Part shown: positions 41,686 to 52,560 of the stretch, one piece after another
How the letters are laid out: each line of letters begins with the position of its first letter
How positions within the stretch are numbered: the stretch's first letter is position 1
Assembly (NCBI GenBank): GCA_034520625.1
Contig: JAXHNI010000003.1
Span: 310,001-374,000, forward strand
Source: JAANXG01 sp034520625
GTDB taxonomy: Bacteria > Pseudomonadota > Gammaproteobacteria > Arenicellales > JAANXG01
Direction of reading: 5' to 3'
Length of the DNA: 64,000 nucleotides
Notes under the pieces: model-generated
Seen by the model: only the letters and a program-made list of their open reading frames with translations
What the model was told of the DNA's origin: nothing
The model's database searches: none
Position numbers and translations under genes: made by a program

Positions 41686-43365
41686 TCAGCGGTTTTCTTT
41701 GGCAGTCTCCTTGATGTCCTTGGTGGACTCCCGGTCGCTCACTTCTGTGTATTCGTCTTCAATCCGGGTCAGGTGCCCGCGCGGGATGAAACTGTGCGGA
41801 GCAGCTTCCTGCACGTCAATCATTAGAGATTCAGGAACGTTGCCCGCCAGCAGGCAGCCATTTCGGATGTGAGGAAAGATCTGGTCATAACGCAGGACCT
41901 CATTCTGGCTGATCCGTCGGTAGATATGGGTGCGGTTCAGCCCGGCGGTATGGTGCAGTCCGGTGGAGGCGATGATGTCGGCGGCGGCGTGCACCGTCTT
42001 GGCATGGAAATTCGCCACCCGGACGGCCTTGTCCTTGACCACGAGACCGCGTGCCAGGTGTGGATTCTGGGTGGCTACGCCGGTCGGGCATTCGTTGGTG
42101 TTGCAGGTCAGCGACTGCACGCAGCCCAGCGCGAGCATCATTCCGCGGGCGCTGTTGCAGATGTCCGCGCCCAGAGCCAGGTTCTTCACCATGTGGAAAC
42201 CCGTCAGGATCTTACCAGCAGCGATGACGCGGACATGTTCGCGCAACCCGTAGCCGGTCAGGCAGTCATCGACGAAGGCCAGCGCCTCGCGCAGCGGCAT
42301 ACCGATGGAGTTGGCATACTCCAGCGGCGCGGCGCCGGTGCCGCCCTCGCCACCATCGACGGTGATGAAGTCGAGCATAATCCCGGTCTCCACCATGGCC
42401 TTGCAGATGGCGATGAACTCGCTGCGTCGGCCGATGGCGAGCTTGACACCGATCGGCTTGCCGCCCGACATCTCGCGCAACCGGGCGATGAAATGTACGA
42501 GCTCCAGCGGTGAGTCGAAAGCGGTGTGGGCCGGGGGTGAATCGACACGGGTGGCCACTGGCACGCCGCGGATGCGGGCGATCTCGGGGCTGTTCTTTTC
42601 CGCCGGCAGAATGCCGCCGTGCCCGGGCTTGGCTCCCTGGGAGAGCTTGAGCTCGATCATTTTCACCGACTCCAGAGCGGCCTTTTCACGATACTCCTGG
42701 GCCGAGAAATTTCCGTTCGCGTCACGGCAGCCAAAGTAGCCGGTGCCGATCTGCCAGACCAGGTGCCCGCCCTCCAGGTGGTAGGGACTGATACCGCCCT
42801 CTCCGGTGTTGTGATAGAAGCCGCCGCGGGCCGCCCCCCGGTTGAGAGCCCGGATGGCGTTCGGGCTCAATGCGCCGAAGCTCATGGCGGATACATTCAG
42901 CACACTGGCCGAATAGGGCCGGGTGCAGGCCGGCCCGCCGACACGGATCCGCATGGCGTCCTCGTCGATATCGCTGACCGGAATGGCGGATAGAGAATGG
43001 CCAATCCATTCATAACCGGTGCGGTAGGTGTCGACCCGGGTGCCGAAGGGCACGGTATCCAGCTCGTTCTTGGCACGCTGATAGGCCACGCTGCGAAACA
43101 TACGGTTGATGGGCGTGCCGTCGGTGTCGGACTCGAGTAGATATTGACGGATGAACGGCCGCAGCCACTCCATGACCCAGCGGCCACGCCCGAACAAGGG
43201 GAAATTGCGCCGCAGGGAGTGCTCGTGCTGGAACATGTCGTAGAGGCCGACGCCCACAAGAGGGATGAACACCAACAACGCCCACAAGATCGGCGGCCAC
43301 GCCAGGGCAAGGACGGAGATCACCAGCAGGATCGCCAGGGAGAATCTGACAAACCAGGTATACAT
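41686..43365 (-). CDS. FMN-binding glutamate synthase-like protein
   Basis: A 559-aa protein with two N-terminal membrane helices (about 5-42) and a GltB-type FMN barrel. Landmarks are SAMSFGALSPNAIRALNRGA, HNTGEGGISPYHLEGG, GAKPGHGGILPAEKN and DGGEGGTGAAPLEYAN. The cysteine cluster CNSARGMMLALGCVQSL-TCNTNECPTG corresponds to the Fe-S region of glutamate synthase. No amidotransferase domain is present, so it is probably not a complete GOGAT. Role unknown; membrane anchoring suggests a respiratory or redox link. Confidence 0.85.
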   Translation of the reverse strand: MYTWFVRFSLAILLVISVLALAWPPILWALLVFIPLVGVGLYDMFQHEHSLRRNFPLFGRGRWVMEWLRPFIRQYLLESDTDGTPINRMFRSVAYQRAKNELDTVPFGTRVDTYRTGYEWIGHSLSAIPVSDIDEDAMRIRVGGPACTRPYSASVLNVSAMSFGALSPNAIRALNRGAARGGFYHNTGEGGISPYHLEGGHLVWQIGTGYFGCRDANGNFSAQEYREKAALESVKMIELKLSQGAKPGHGGILPAEKNSPEIARIRGVPVATRVDSPPAHTAFDSPLELVHFIARLREMSGGKPIGVKLAIGRRSEFIAICKAMVETGIMLDFITVDGGEGGTGAAPLEYANSIGMPLREALAFVDDCLTGYGLREHVRVIAAGKILTGFHMVKNLALGADICNSARGMMLALGCVQSLTCNTNECPTGVATQNPHLARGLVVKDKAVRVANFHAKTVHAAADIIASTGLHHTAGLNRTHIYRRISQNEVLRYDQIFPHIRNGCLLAGNVPESLMIDVQEAAPHSFIPRGHLTRIEDEYTEVSDRESTKDIKETAKENR

Positions 43366-43407
43366 GCACTATTACTTTTGTTGCCTCAAGCTGCTCCCGT
43401 CCTTCCA

Positions 43408-44412
43408 CTAACCGGAGCAGGAGCCGCCGCCGAGTACGCAGAATTTGGCGCAGTGGGGGTGATTGAGTCTGACGTTACCATTCTCGAAATTACCACCGTC
43501 GGCCGCTGCCGCCTCGGACAACGAGGCGCCCATTTCGAAATACTGGTCATAGGGTAGCAGCGTGCAGGGCAGTACCACGGGGCGCGAGGCGCCCCTGCGC
43601 TTGACTACCATGCGGCTGCTCGCACACATCACGGAATCCGGGGATACGCCGAGAATGTCCCAGCAAGCGGTCGTGATCTCTGGAACCGGCGCAGCTTCAT
43701 CCATCTCGGGGAACAGCACCAGGTCGTGAGGGTTGCCGGCGTCTAGCTCGATCCCGTGTGCACGGAACAGGCGGTCGTAGCCGCGCCGCAGCGCTTCCTC
43801 CTTTTCGGCCCAACGCGTGCGGCCGGCGATTGAGAGGTTGAAGCCGTGACCGGCGAGCCAGAGCAAGCCGTCGAGCGTGCTCTGAAAGCTGCCCGCTCCG
43901 CGCTCCTCATCGTGCAGAGCGGTCGAATGGTGATCGACGCTTACCCGCAGCTTGAGCCGGCTGCCGTGCTCCGTCATGAGTCGCAACAGCTCCCTCTGCA
44001 CCCGCGGGCGCTGCATGGGTTGCATCGCGTTGGTGAGGATCAGGACTTCGAAGCCGCGGTCGAGGCAGGTTTCCGCGAGGCTGATTATCTCCGGATTCAT
44101 GAACGGTTCCCCGCCCGTGAAACCGATTTCCGACGTCGAATAGCCGAGTTGCTCGATCTCATCCAGAAATGGAGCCACATCCGCGTGACGCAGATACACC
44201 AGTCGATCGTTTCCCGGGCTGGATTCGATGTAGCAGTTCGCACATTCGATGTTGCACAGCGTACCGGTGTTGAACCACAAAGTCTCAAGATCCCGCAAGC
44301 CGACCCGCGCTCGTGGCTGTCCGTCGAGCGTGAATTCCGGATCGTCGAAAGGGGTCTCCTGCGTCCCAATCTGCTCCGCCGTGTTGGTGGCTTTGCTGCT
44401 TGAATAGAACAT
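43408..44412 (-). CDS. Radical SAM protein
   Basis: A 334-aa protein (from ATG 44412) with the radical SAM cluster motif CNIECANC (Cys53, Cys57, Cys60) and the SAM-binding GFTGGEPFMNPEI. The C-terminus has further cysteines ending CAKFCVLGGGSCSG, a possible auxiliary cluster. The frame is open to an ATG at 44622, which would add about 70 unconserved residues; I prefer the shorter form. It lies 42 nt upstream of the GltB-like gene in one direction. Substrate unknown; 44413-44801 holds nothing else supported. Confidence 0.82.
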   Translation of the reverse strand: MFYSSSKATNTAEQIGTQETPFDDPEFTLDGQPRARVGLRDLETLWFNTGTLCNIECANCYIESSPGNDRLVYLRHADVAPFLDEIEQLGYSTSEIGFTGGEPFMNPEIISLAETCLDRGFEVLILTNAMQPMQRPRVQRELLRLMTEHGSRLKLRVSVDHHSTALHDEERGAGSFQSTLDGLLWLAGHGFNLSIAGRTRWAEKEEALRRGYDRLFRAHGIELDAGNPHDLVLFPEMDEAAPVPEITTACWDILGVSPDSVMCASSRMVVKRRGASRPVVLPCTLLPYDQYFEMGASLSEAAAADGGNFENGNVRLNHPHCAKFCVLGGGSCSG

Positions 44413-44801
44413 ACCGAATCTCGTTGGTCTGTGTTGGAGGACGCGTCTGTCTGATTCAGACGCACCGCACCGGGGAGTAGTTGGTGCGACTCCCGTTAAC
44501 ATCGACACATGTGGCAGCACCGCTTCCGGAAAGTTCATTCGACGAAGGCGGGGCGGAGCGTGCAATGCTTTTGCTTCGAAAGGCACGGCATCGCCCGTAG
44601 GTTTGGATTCCAGTAGACACATCAATACATAAGTATTGACTCGATGTCGTACGAGTTTATTCCCGGCAACCGAACTGGAGGACTACGTGCCGCCGGTGGC
44701 GCGGCCGGCCGGCGGTTTGAGAGGGGCGGCGGATTCGCAGGAATCCCGGGCCGGCGTGTTCTGCGGCGCCGGCCGTTGGTGGTCCGGCCGGTTTCGCGAG
44801 G

Positions 44802-45707
44802 TCAGGCCTCATTCCCCGCCTCGAGGGGCTGCAGGTCGGGTCTTGATTTCACCGTATCCGCTACGAACGCGGTGAACGCGCGGATGCGGGCAACCTTGCG
44901 CAGGTCGGTGTGAGTAAGCAGCCAGAGCTCGGTCGCCAGCGCGGGCACTGAATCCGATAATGCAACCAGGTGGTCGTCTGCATCGCCCAGGTAGCGCGGC
45001 AGTACCGCGACCCCCAGCCCGTCGCGGACGCCGGCCTGAATGCCCTGCAGGGTGTCCACGCGGTAGTGGCACCTGGCGTCATGACCTTCGGCCTTCATCC
45101 AGGTGTCGAGCTGCAGGTAGGCCATGCTCTCGTCCGGTCCGATCCAGTCGACGGCTTTCAGGTCATTGGCGGACTGGTTGAACAGATCCGATGCACCGTA
45201 GATGGCCTGCTGGATTCGCCCGATTTGGCGGCCGACCAGGTTCTCCGGCGGCGACAGAGTAGGCCGGACGGCGACGTCCGCCTCACGCCTGGACAGGCTG
45301 AAAAGGGTATTCGACACGGCAACTTCCAGGTGTATGTCCGGATACGACCGGCGGAAGTCGGCGAACACGGGGGACAGGAGTCCCTGCAGCAGGGTGTCGG
45401 TGGTGGTCACGCGGACCGTCCCCGAGGGCAGCAGATCGCGCCCGGCGACCCGCCGCTCGATACCCGTCACCTCCGCCTCGATCCTTACCGCCGCCGCGGC
45501 GACATCCTCGCCGGCGGTCGTCGGCGTGTAACCGATGCGGTGACGCTCGAACAGCCGCGCTCCCAGGCGTTCCTCGATCGCGCCGAGTCGCCGAAATACC
45601 GTGGCGTGGCTGACGCCCAGGGCGCGTGCCGCACCGGAGAGAGAACCCGACTGCGCAATCGCCAGTACCGTCCGGAGATCGTCCCAGGGAACCTGATGTT
45701 CGTTCAT
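44802..45707 (-). CDS. LysR-family transcriptional regulator
   Basis: A 301-aa regulator with an N-terminal winged helix-turn-helix (WDDLRTVLAIAQSGSLSGAARALGVSHATVFRRLGAIEERLG) and a C-terminal LysR substrate-binding domain. Start ATG 45707 is preferred over the upstream frame extension. It is transcribed away from the NAD(P)H oxidoreductase gene at 45796, the classic arrangement for a LysR regulator and its target. Confidence 0.92.
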   Translation of the reverse strand: MNEHQVPWDDLRTVLAIAQSGSLSGAARALGVSHATVFRRLGAIEERLGARLFERHRIGYTPTTAGEDVAAAAVRIEAEVTGIERRVAGRDLLPSGTVRVTTTDTLLQGLLSPVFADFRRSYPDIHLEVAVSNTLFSLSRREADVAVRPTLSPPENLVGRQIGRIQQAIYGASDLFNQSANDLKAVDWIGPDESMAYLQLDTWMKAEGHDARCHYRVDTLQGIQAGVRDGLGVAVLPRYLGDADDHLVALSDSVPALATELWLLTHTDLRKVARIRAFTAFVADTVKSRPDLQPLEAGNEA

Positions 45708-45795
45708 GCAAACGAAATTTACACAAATAGCCAATTGTTGTCAGTATTTGAACATCAATAAACTCCCGGTTTCATACCAATCGCTGGAGACGCCC
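45708..45795. promoter_or_regulatory. Divergent promoter/operator region
   Basis: 88 AT-rich bp between the divergent LysR and oxidoreductase genes. TATTTGA-aca-TCAATA (45745-45760) is an imperfect dyad of LysR-box type (T-N11-A) and a candidate operator. Confidence 0.45.
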
Positions 45796-46554
45796 ATGCA
45801 TGCACTGATCGTTCTCGCTCATCCCGAGCCACAGTCGTTTAATGCCACCCTCAAGGATGTCGCTGTCGAGACGCTCGAGCGGGGCGGCCACACCGTCGAG
45901 GTCTCGGACCTGTACGCCCAGGGCTTCGATCCGGTCGAAGGGCCGCGGCACTATAGTAACCGGGCCGATCCGGACAGCTTCTCTCCCTTGGGCGAACAGC
46001 GCCACGCCTGGCAGAGCGAAACCGTGCCGGCGGATGTCCGGCGGGAGATCGAACGGCTGCAAAGGGCGGAACTCGTGGTCCTGCAGTTTCCCCTCTGGTG
46101 GCACGCCCAGCCGGCAATCCTCAAGGGATGGTTCGACCGGGTGTTCCTGAGCGGCGGCCTTTATACCAGCCGGATGCGCTACGACAGCGGCTACTTTCGC
46201 GGCAAACGGGCGATCGTCTCCGTGACCAGCGGTGCCCCGGCAGCGGCATTCGGGCCGGGCAGCCGCGGCGGGGACATCGAAACGATGCTGTGGCCGATTC
46301 AGTACTCCCTGCACTACATGGGTTTCACGGTGTTGCCGGCATTCTTTGCCCATGGCGTGCAGGGGCACGGTTTTTCCTACCAGGACGACACCGCGTTCAC
46401 GGACCACCTCGACGCGCTCAAAAGGGACTGGGCGTACCGATTGGAGAACCTGGAGAGGGCGGCTCCGGTGGCTTTCCCGGGGTGGGACGACTGGGATGTA
46501 GACGGGCGTCTCATTCCGGGTGCGCCGGTGCGCTGCGCTGCAGCCGGTGCCTGA
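45796..46554 (+). CDS. NAD(P)H dehydrogenase (quinone), flavodoxin-fold
   Basis: A 252-aa flavoprotein of the NQO1/MdaB/KefF family that reduces quinones by two electrons. MHALIVLAHPEPQSFNATL is the FMN-phosphate loop, and LQFPLWWHAQPAILKGWFDRVFLSGGLY is the family signature. SVTSGAPAAAFGPGSRGG follows. The open frame begins earlier, but the ATG at 45796 gives the conserved N-terminus. Probably induced through the divergent LysR regulator. Confidence 0.9.
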   Translation: MHALIVLAHPEPQSFNATLKDVAVETLERGGHTVEVSDLYAQGFDPVEGPRHYSNRADPDSFSPLGEQRHAWQSETVPADVRREIERLQRAELVVLQFPLWWHAQPAILKGWFDRVFLSGGLYTSRMRYDSGYFRGKRAIVSVTSGAPAAAFGPGSRGGDIETMLWPIQYSLHYMGFTVLPAFFAHGVQGHGFSYQDDTAFTDHLDALKRDWAYRLENLERAAPVAFPGWDDWDVDGRLIPGAPVRCAAAGA

Positions 46555-46657
46555 AACCCGCAACGCCGGAGCTGTATCGCGTGGCCCCTGGGAACCCGGG
46601 CGGTGCCGGGTTCCCGTCCCACGTGAAATTCCGGGGGTGACGAAATTCACCTGTGCG

Positions 46658-46780
46658 CCGGTCTTCGTCATCGATGCATATACCGTGAGGGGAACTCAGC
46701 GGCCTGCCGATGCCGGAAAACACCTTCCAGCCGTTTCCGTCGAGGTCGGCAATCTCGACAATACTGCTCCCCCAGCCAAT
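46658..46780 (-). pseudogene. NHL-repeat-like remnant
   Basis: In the gap 46555-46855 the minus strand encodes SSIVEIADLDGNGWKVFSG, then IGRPLSSPHGICIDDEDR, which matches the beat of one NHL beta-propeller blade (IVxIxDxxGxxW...P.GIxxD). The reading decays on both sides and no start exists. It appears to be a stranded fragment, abutting the truncated higB. Confidence 0.4.
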
Positions 46781-46797
46781 GCTGCTCAGCTCGGATC

Positions 46798-46842
46798 GTG
46801 GATGGCGATGCCTACGACGTAGAGATTTGTGACTATCATTGA
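46798..46842 (+). pseudogene. higB toxin remnant (last 14 codons)
   Basis: Just upstream of higA a plus-strand frame reads VDGDAYDVEICDYH then TGA (46840-46842). This matches the conserved C-terminal end of HigB/RelE-type toxins (D-x-E-I-x-DYH), which normally precede higA by a few bases. Nothing upstream in any frame resembles the rest of the toxin, so higB has lost its 5' part. Confidence 0.6.
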
Positions 46843-46855
46843 GCCGAGACTCGAC

Positions 46856-47170
46856 ATGAGCATTCCAAACACTGCTGAGATGAAAAGGCGGCCCACTCAT
46901 CCGGGTGAAATGCTGCGAGAGGATTTCCTGCCCGATTACGGACTCACTGTTTCCGGGCTGGCTGATGCAATAGGCATGTCACGCCAATCCGTTAATGAAC
47001 TGCTGCGTGAGCGTCGAGCCGTCAGCCCGGAAATGGCGTTGCGGCTCGCTCGCCTTTTTGGCAATTCGCCCGAGTTCTGGTTGAATGCTCAAAGAGCGGT
47101 GGATCTGTGGGAAACGGCACGATCCTTGGAGAAGGATGTCGCCCGGATTAAGCCGCTCGATGCCGCATAA
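46856..47170 (+). CDS. higA: HigA-family antitoxin (XRE/Cro-type)
   Basis: A 104-aa DNA-binding protein of the HigA/VapI group. RRPTHPGEMLREDFLPDYGLT is the family N-terminus, and the helix-turn-helix is SGLADAIGMSRQSVNELLRERRAVSPEMALRLARLFGNSPEFWLNAQ. Start taken at ATG 46856; GTG 46829 and ATG 46880 are alternatives. With its toxin gene truncated just upstream it is an orphan antitoxin, though it may still regulate transcription. 47171-47360 holds nothing recognisable. Confidence 0.88.
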   Translation: MSIPNTAEMKRRPTHPGEMLREDFLPDYGLTVSGLADAIGMSRQSVNELLRERRAVSPEMALRLARLFGNSPEFWLNAQRAVDLWETARSLEKDVARIKPLDAA

Positions 47171-47360
47171 ACTCCAACGGCATATTGCTGTTAAGACCCG
47201 CGCGAGTTGCAGAAGCTGCCAGTCGTCGAGGGTTGCGACATCGAAAATGTCGACGGCAGATTGGATTCCGCGCCCGTACCGCGGTTGCCGAGCATCAGAT
47301 TAAGCCCGGGCAGCCCGAGACCGGCCGGCGAATAGGAAAGATAACCGGCATCCCTGACGG

Positions 47361-49988
<2,628 letters not shown>

Positions 49989-50191
49989 GGCATGGCTCGC
50001 TATATATCGGCTGTGTGGTAAGTACGCGTCATACAAAACCCGACTGTATTGTCACGGGCGGGCCCGGGTCACGGACCTGAAAGTCTATGTCGATTGCGTA
50101 CGGGGAGCATAACGTTAAAACGACAACGGTATACCCGCTGCCGCCGCGGGGCCACCCCATCGATGCGAAGCAGTCGTTATCCCGGACATGA

Positions 50192-50220
50192 TTGGTTCGA
50201 CGCACATCGACCGGTAGAAT
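50192..50220 (+). promoter_or_regulatory. Predicted promoter of the ProC-like gene
   Basis: TTGGTT (50192-50197), 17-bp spacer, TAGAAT (50215-50220), about 60 nt before the ATG at 50284. The rest of the ppc divergent gap (49989-50191) shows no gene. Confidence 0.5.
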
Positions 50221-50283
50221 GGACGAGTACCGCTGTTTCCCGCTCCCATTTATTCGCAACCCGACCGATTGGAGGCATCCACA

Positions 50284-51033
50284 ATGATCGTTGGATTTCT
50301 AGGTACCGGCCGTATCGCGGCCCCGATGGTGAAAGCGTTGGCCCGAGGCGGTCACGAGGTTCTTGTTTCGGAACGAAGCCGCGCGGTGTCGGAAAGTCTG
50401 GCGGCGGAGTTCGAGAACGTATCAATCCTGAGCAACCGGGATGTGGTTGCCCGCAGCGAAGTGGTTGTGCTTTGCCTGCTGGCGTCCGTGGCCCGGGAGG
50501 AGCTGGCGTCTCTCCCTTTTCGTCCGGAGCACAAGGTGGTCTCCGTGATGGCGGAAATCGGGCTGGACGAGATCGCCGGTTTGCTCGGCGAAACACGGGA
50601 GCTGTGCGTGACCATTCCCATGCCTTTCATCGATGCCGGAGGCTGTCCGCTGCCGGTTTATCCCGTGTCCCCGGTGCTGGAGGCGTTGTTCGGCGCGGAC
50701 AACGCGGTCATGCAAATGGATTCGGAATCGGCGCTGCAGCCGCATTTCGCGGCCACGGCGGTGACTTCGACCCTGCTCAGGGAGCTCATGGTGGTGCGGG
50801 ACTGGCTCGCGGCGCAGGCGGGAACCCGGAAAGAGGAGGCCGAGCGGTACATGGTCCTGCTGGAGAGCGGTTACCTCGGGGCGCTGGCGACCAACGAGGG
50901 TCGAACTCTGGAAGACGAATTGAACCACCTCGCCACGGAAGGGGGGTTGAACGCCCAGCTCCTTCGCCACATGACGGACGCTGGGACCATGGACGCGCTG
51001 GAATCGGGGCTGGATGGGCTGGTGAATCGTTGA
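50284..51033 (+). CDS. NAD(P)-binding oxidoreductase, pyrroline-5-carboxylate reductase-like
   Basis: A 249-aa protein with an N-terminal Rossmann fold (IVGFLGTGRIAAPMVKALARGGHEVLVSERS). Its helical C-terminal domain ends LATEGGLNAQLLRHMTDAGTMDALESGLDGLV, which resembles the ProC-family GG(T/L)xxxxL pattern. GGAGG precedes the ATG at good spacing. It is likely an imine or ketone reductase of the P5CR/6-phosphogluconate dehydrogenase superfamily; not assignable to ProC itself. Confidence 0.72.
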   Translation: MIVGFLGTGRIAAPMVKALARGGHEVLVSERSRAVSESLAAEFENVSILSNRDVVARSEVVVLCLLASVAREELASLPFRPEHKVVSVMAEIGLDEIAGLLGETRELCVTIPMPFIDAGGCPLPVYPVSPVLEALFGADNAVMQMDSESALQPHFAATAVTSTLLRELMVVRDWLAAQAGTRKEEAERYMVLLESGYLGALATNEGRTLEDELNHLATEGGLNAQLLRHMTDAGTMDALESGLDGLVNR

Positions 51034-51082
51034 AACTGTGCCGGCGATGATTGGCGCGGTGTCACGACCTGACCCGTGGGTC

Positions 51083-51194
51083 GGGCCGGTGCCGGGGGCC
51101 GTCCCCCAGGGCCGCTGTGAATACTTCCCTGTACGCTCTCGCTCAAACATCCCTGTTTTCGAGAGCCCTGGGGGACGGCCCCCGGCACCGGCCC
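51083..51194. repeat. Constant-core/variable-arm palindromic element, copy B
   Basis: Perfect 30-bp arms (51083-51112 and 51165-51194; GGGCCGGTGCCGGGGGCCGT type) around the 52-nt core, here with two base changes from copy A. It sits between two convergent genes. The remaining DNA to 51308 shows no gene. Confidence 0.88.
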
Positions 51195-51308
51195 TTACGT
51201 CGATACCGGTTGAGTAATGTAGGTCTTTGGCCCGCCTATTGCACCCCGGCCGCCGTGATTGTTTTTGTGCGCGCCATGGATTGCTTGCAGGCTGTTGAAA
51301 TCAGCCTG

Positions 51309-52442
51309 CTAGTGACGATACCGGTCGAGCTCGATGAGATTGTCATCCGGGTCTTTTATGTAGACGGCGCCGCCGCCCTCGTGGTCGAAGGAATGGGTGA
51401 TGTCGATGCCGTGGTACTCCATGAACGCCCGTGTCTTGGACAGTGAACTCACTTCCAGCGCGATCTGTGTGTGGCCTTTGCCGGGGTCGCTCTGGTTGAA
51501 GAGATTGATGGCGACGCCGCTGTGGTGCCGCATGACCACCGGCTTGCCCTTGTCGAACCCGCGGTCTGCTTCCATTTCGAAGCCGAGCGTTTCATAGAAC
51601 TTCACCGACCGCTCCAGGTCATTGATGAAGATACCTACGTGATCGATGTTCTTAATGGGTATCCCGGAAATCTCGTCCAGCTTGGGGGCCACACCCTGTT
51701 CGGCGATCTCCGGCGCCACTTTCGAAGCCCGGGCGAGCTTGATGGCTTCGGCGAGGTCGACTTTGCCCTGGAACAGGGCCCGGCCGATGATCACGCCCTC
51801 GATGTTGGGCAGCAGTGACAGGGCGGAGACATCGTCCAGGGAGTACACGGTACCGGTGGAAATCAGCGGTATCTCCAGTTCGGTACCGATCTCGATGGTG
51901 GAGGCAAGTCCCACTTCATGGCCGCCCTCGAAGCGGTCGAGGTCGGTATAGATGATCGCGGCGGCGCCGCTGTGCTCGAACGACTTGGCCAGCTCCAGCG
52001 GCGTGAACGAGGTTCTGGTGCGCCAGCCGTCGATCATGGCGAAGCCATCCTTGCCGGTGATGGAAATGACCAGCTGGCCGGGGAAGCGGCCGCAGGCGTC
52101 CATGATCATGTGCCGATCGACCACCGCGGCGGTGCCGAGCACCACCCGCGCGGCGCCCTTGTCCAGCCACCACTCGACGTCCAGATAGGTGCGGATACCG
52201 CCGCCAACCTGGACCGGAATGTCGACGGACTCGATAATCCGGCAGATCAGGTCCGAATTGCGTTTCCCACCCTGAAGTCCGGCGTCGATATCGATCACGT
52301 GGAGCCATTCCGCGCCGGCGGCCGCAAATTTTTCCGCCGCCTCCAGCGGTGATATATCATAGACCTCCGGCGCCTTCTCCTGGCCGCGAATACGGTTTAC
52401 GGACTGTCCATCCTGTATTTCAATATCGGGGAAGATAATCAT
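51309..52442 (-). CDS. HisA-like TIM barrel fused to a VOC (glyoxalase-fold) domain
   Basis: A 377-aa fusion. Residues 1-240 align with HisA (ProFAR isomerase): FPDIEIQDGQSV, AGAEWLHVIDIDAG, PVQVGGGIRT, RVVLGTAAV, MIDGW, and GVIIGRALFQGK. However, the two HisA catalytic aspartates appear replaced, by Glu8 (PDIEIQDG for PAIDLKDG) and Thr129 (SITGKDG for SLDTRGG). Residues about 265-377 form a VOC domain, with candidate metal ligands His268 (IDHVGIF), His324 (KGHTQIALEV) and Glu371 (LIELDRY). There is no his operon nearby. The frame runs upstream, but ATG 52442 starts the HisA-like fold. Activity unknown. Confidence 0.85.
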   Translation of the reverse strand: MIIFPDIEIQDGQSVNRIRGQEKAPEVYDISPLEAAEKFAAAGAEWLHVIDIDAGLQGGKRNSDLICRIIESVDIPVQVGGGIRTYLDVEWWLDKGAARVVLGTAAVVDRHMIMDACGRFPGQLVISITGKDGFAMIDGWRTRTSFTPLELAKSFEHSGAAAIIYTDLDRFEGGHEVGLASTIEIGTELEIPLISTGTVYSLDDVSALSLLPNIEGVIIGRALFQGKVDLAEAIKLARASKVAPEIAEQGVAPKLDEISGIPIKNIDHVGIFINDLERSVKFYETLGFEMEADRGFDKGKPVVMRHHSGVAINLFNQSDPGKGHTQIALEVSSLSKTRAFMEYHGIDITHSFDHEGGGAVYIKDPDDNLIELDRYRH

Positions 52443-52560
52443 CGGTTGTTCCGGAAAATTCCTGGTCTGTACCTCAGGGAAACGGCCCGGGCGGGCTGTT
52501 CCAGCGGTGGCGCGTCGCCCGCGCCGGGAATGGTGATGATGATACCGACTAAACAAGTTG

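Noticed and set aside
44636..44913. Two plus-strand frames upstream of the radical SAM gene
   Set aside because: Arg/Gly-rich, overlapping each other in different frames and running into the 3' end of the LysR gene; typical GC-bias frames. Not a credible precursor peptide.
51309..52442. Annotation as hisA (ProFAR isomerase)
   Set aside because: Both catalytic aspartates appear replaced, a VOC domain is attached, and no his genes are near.
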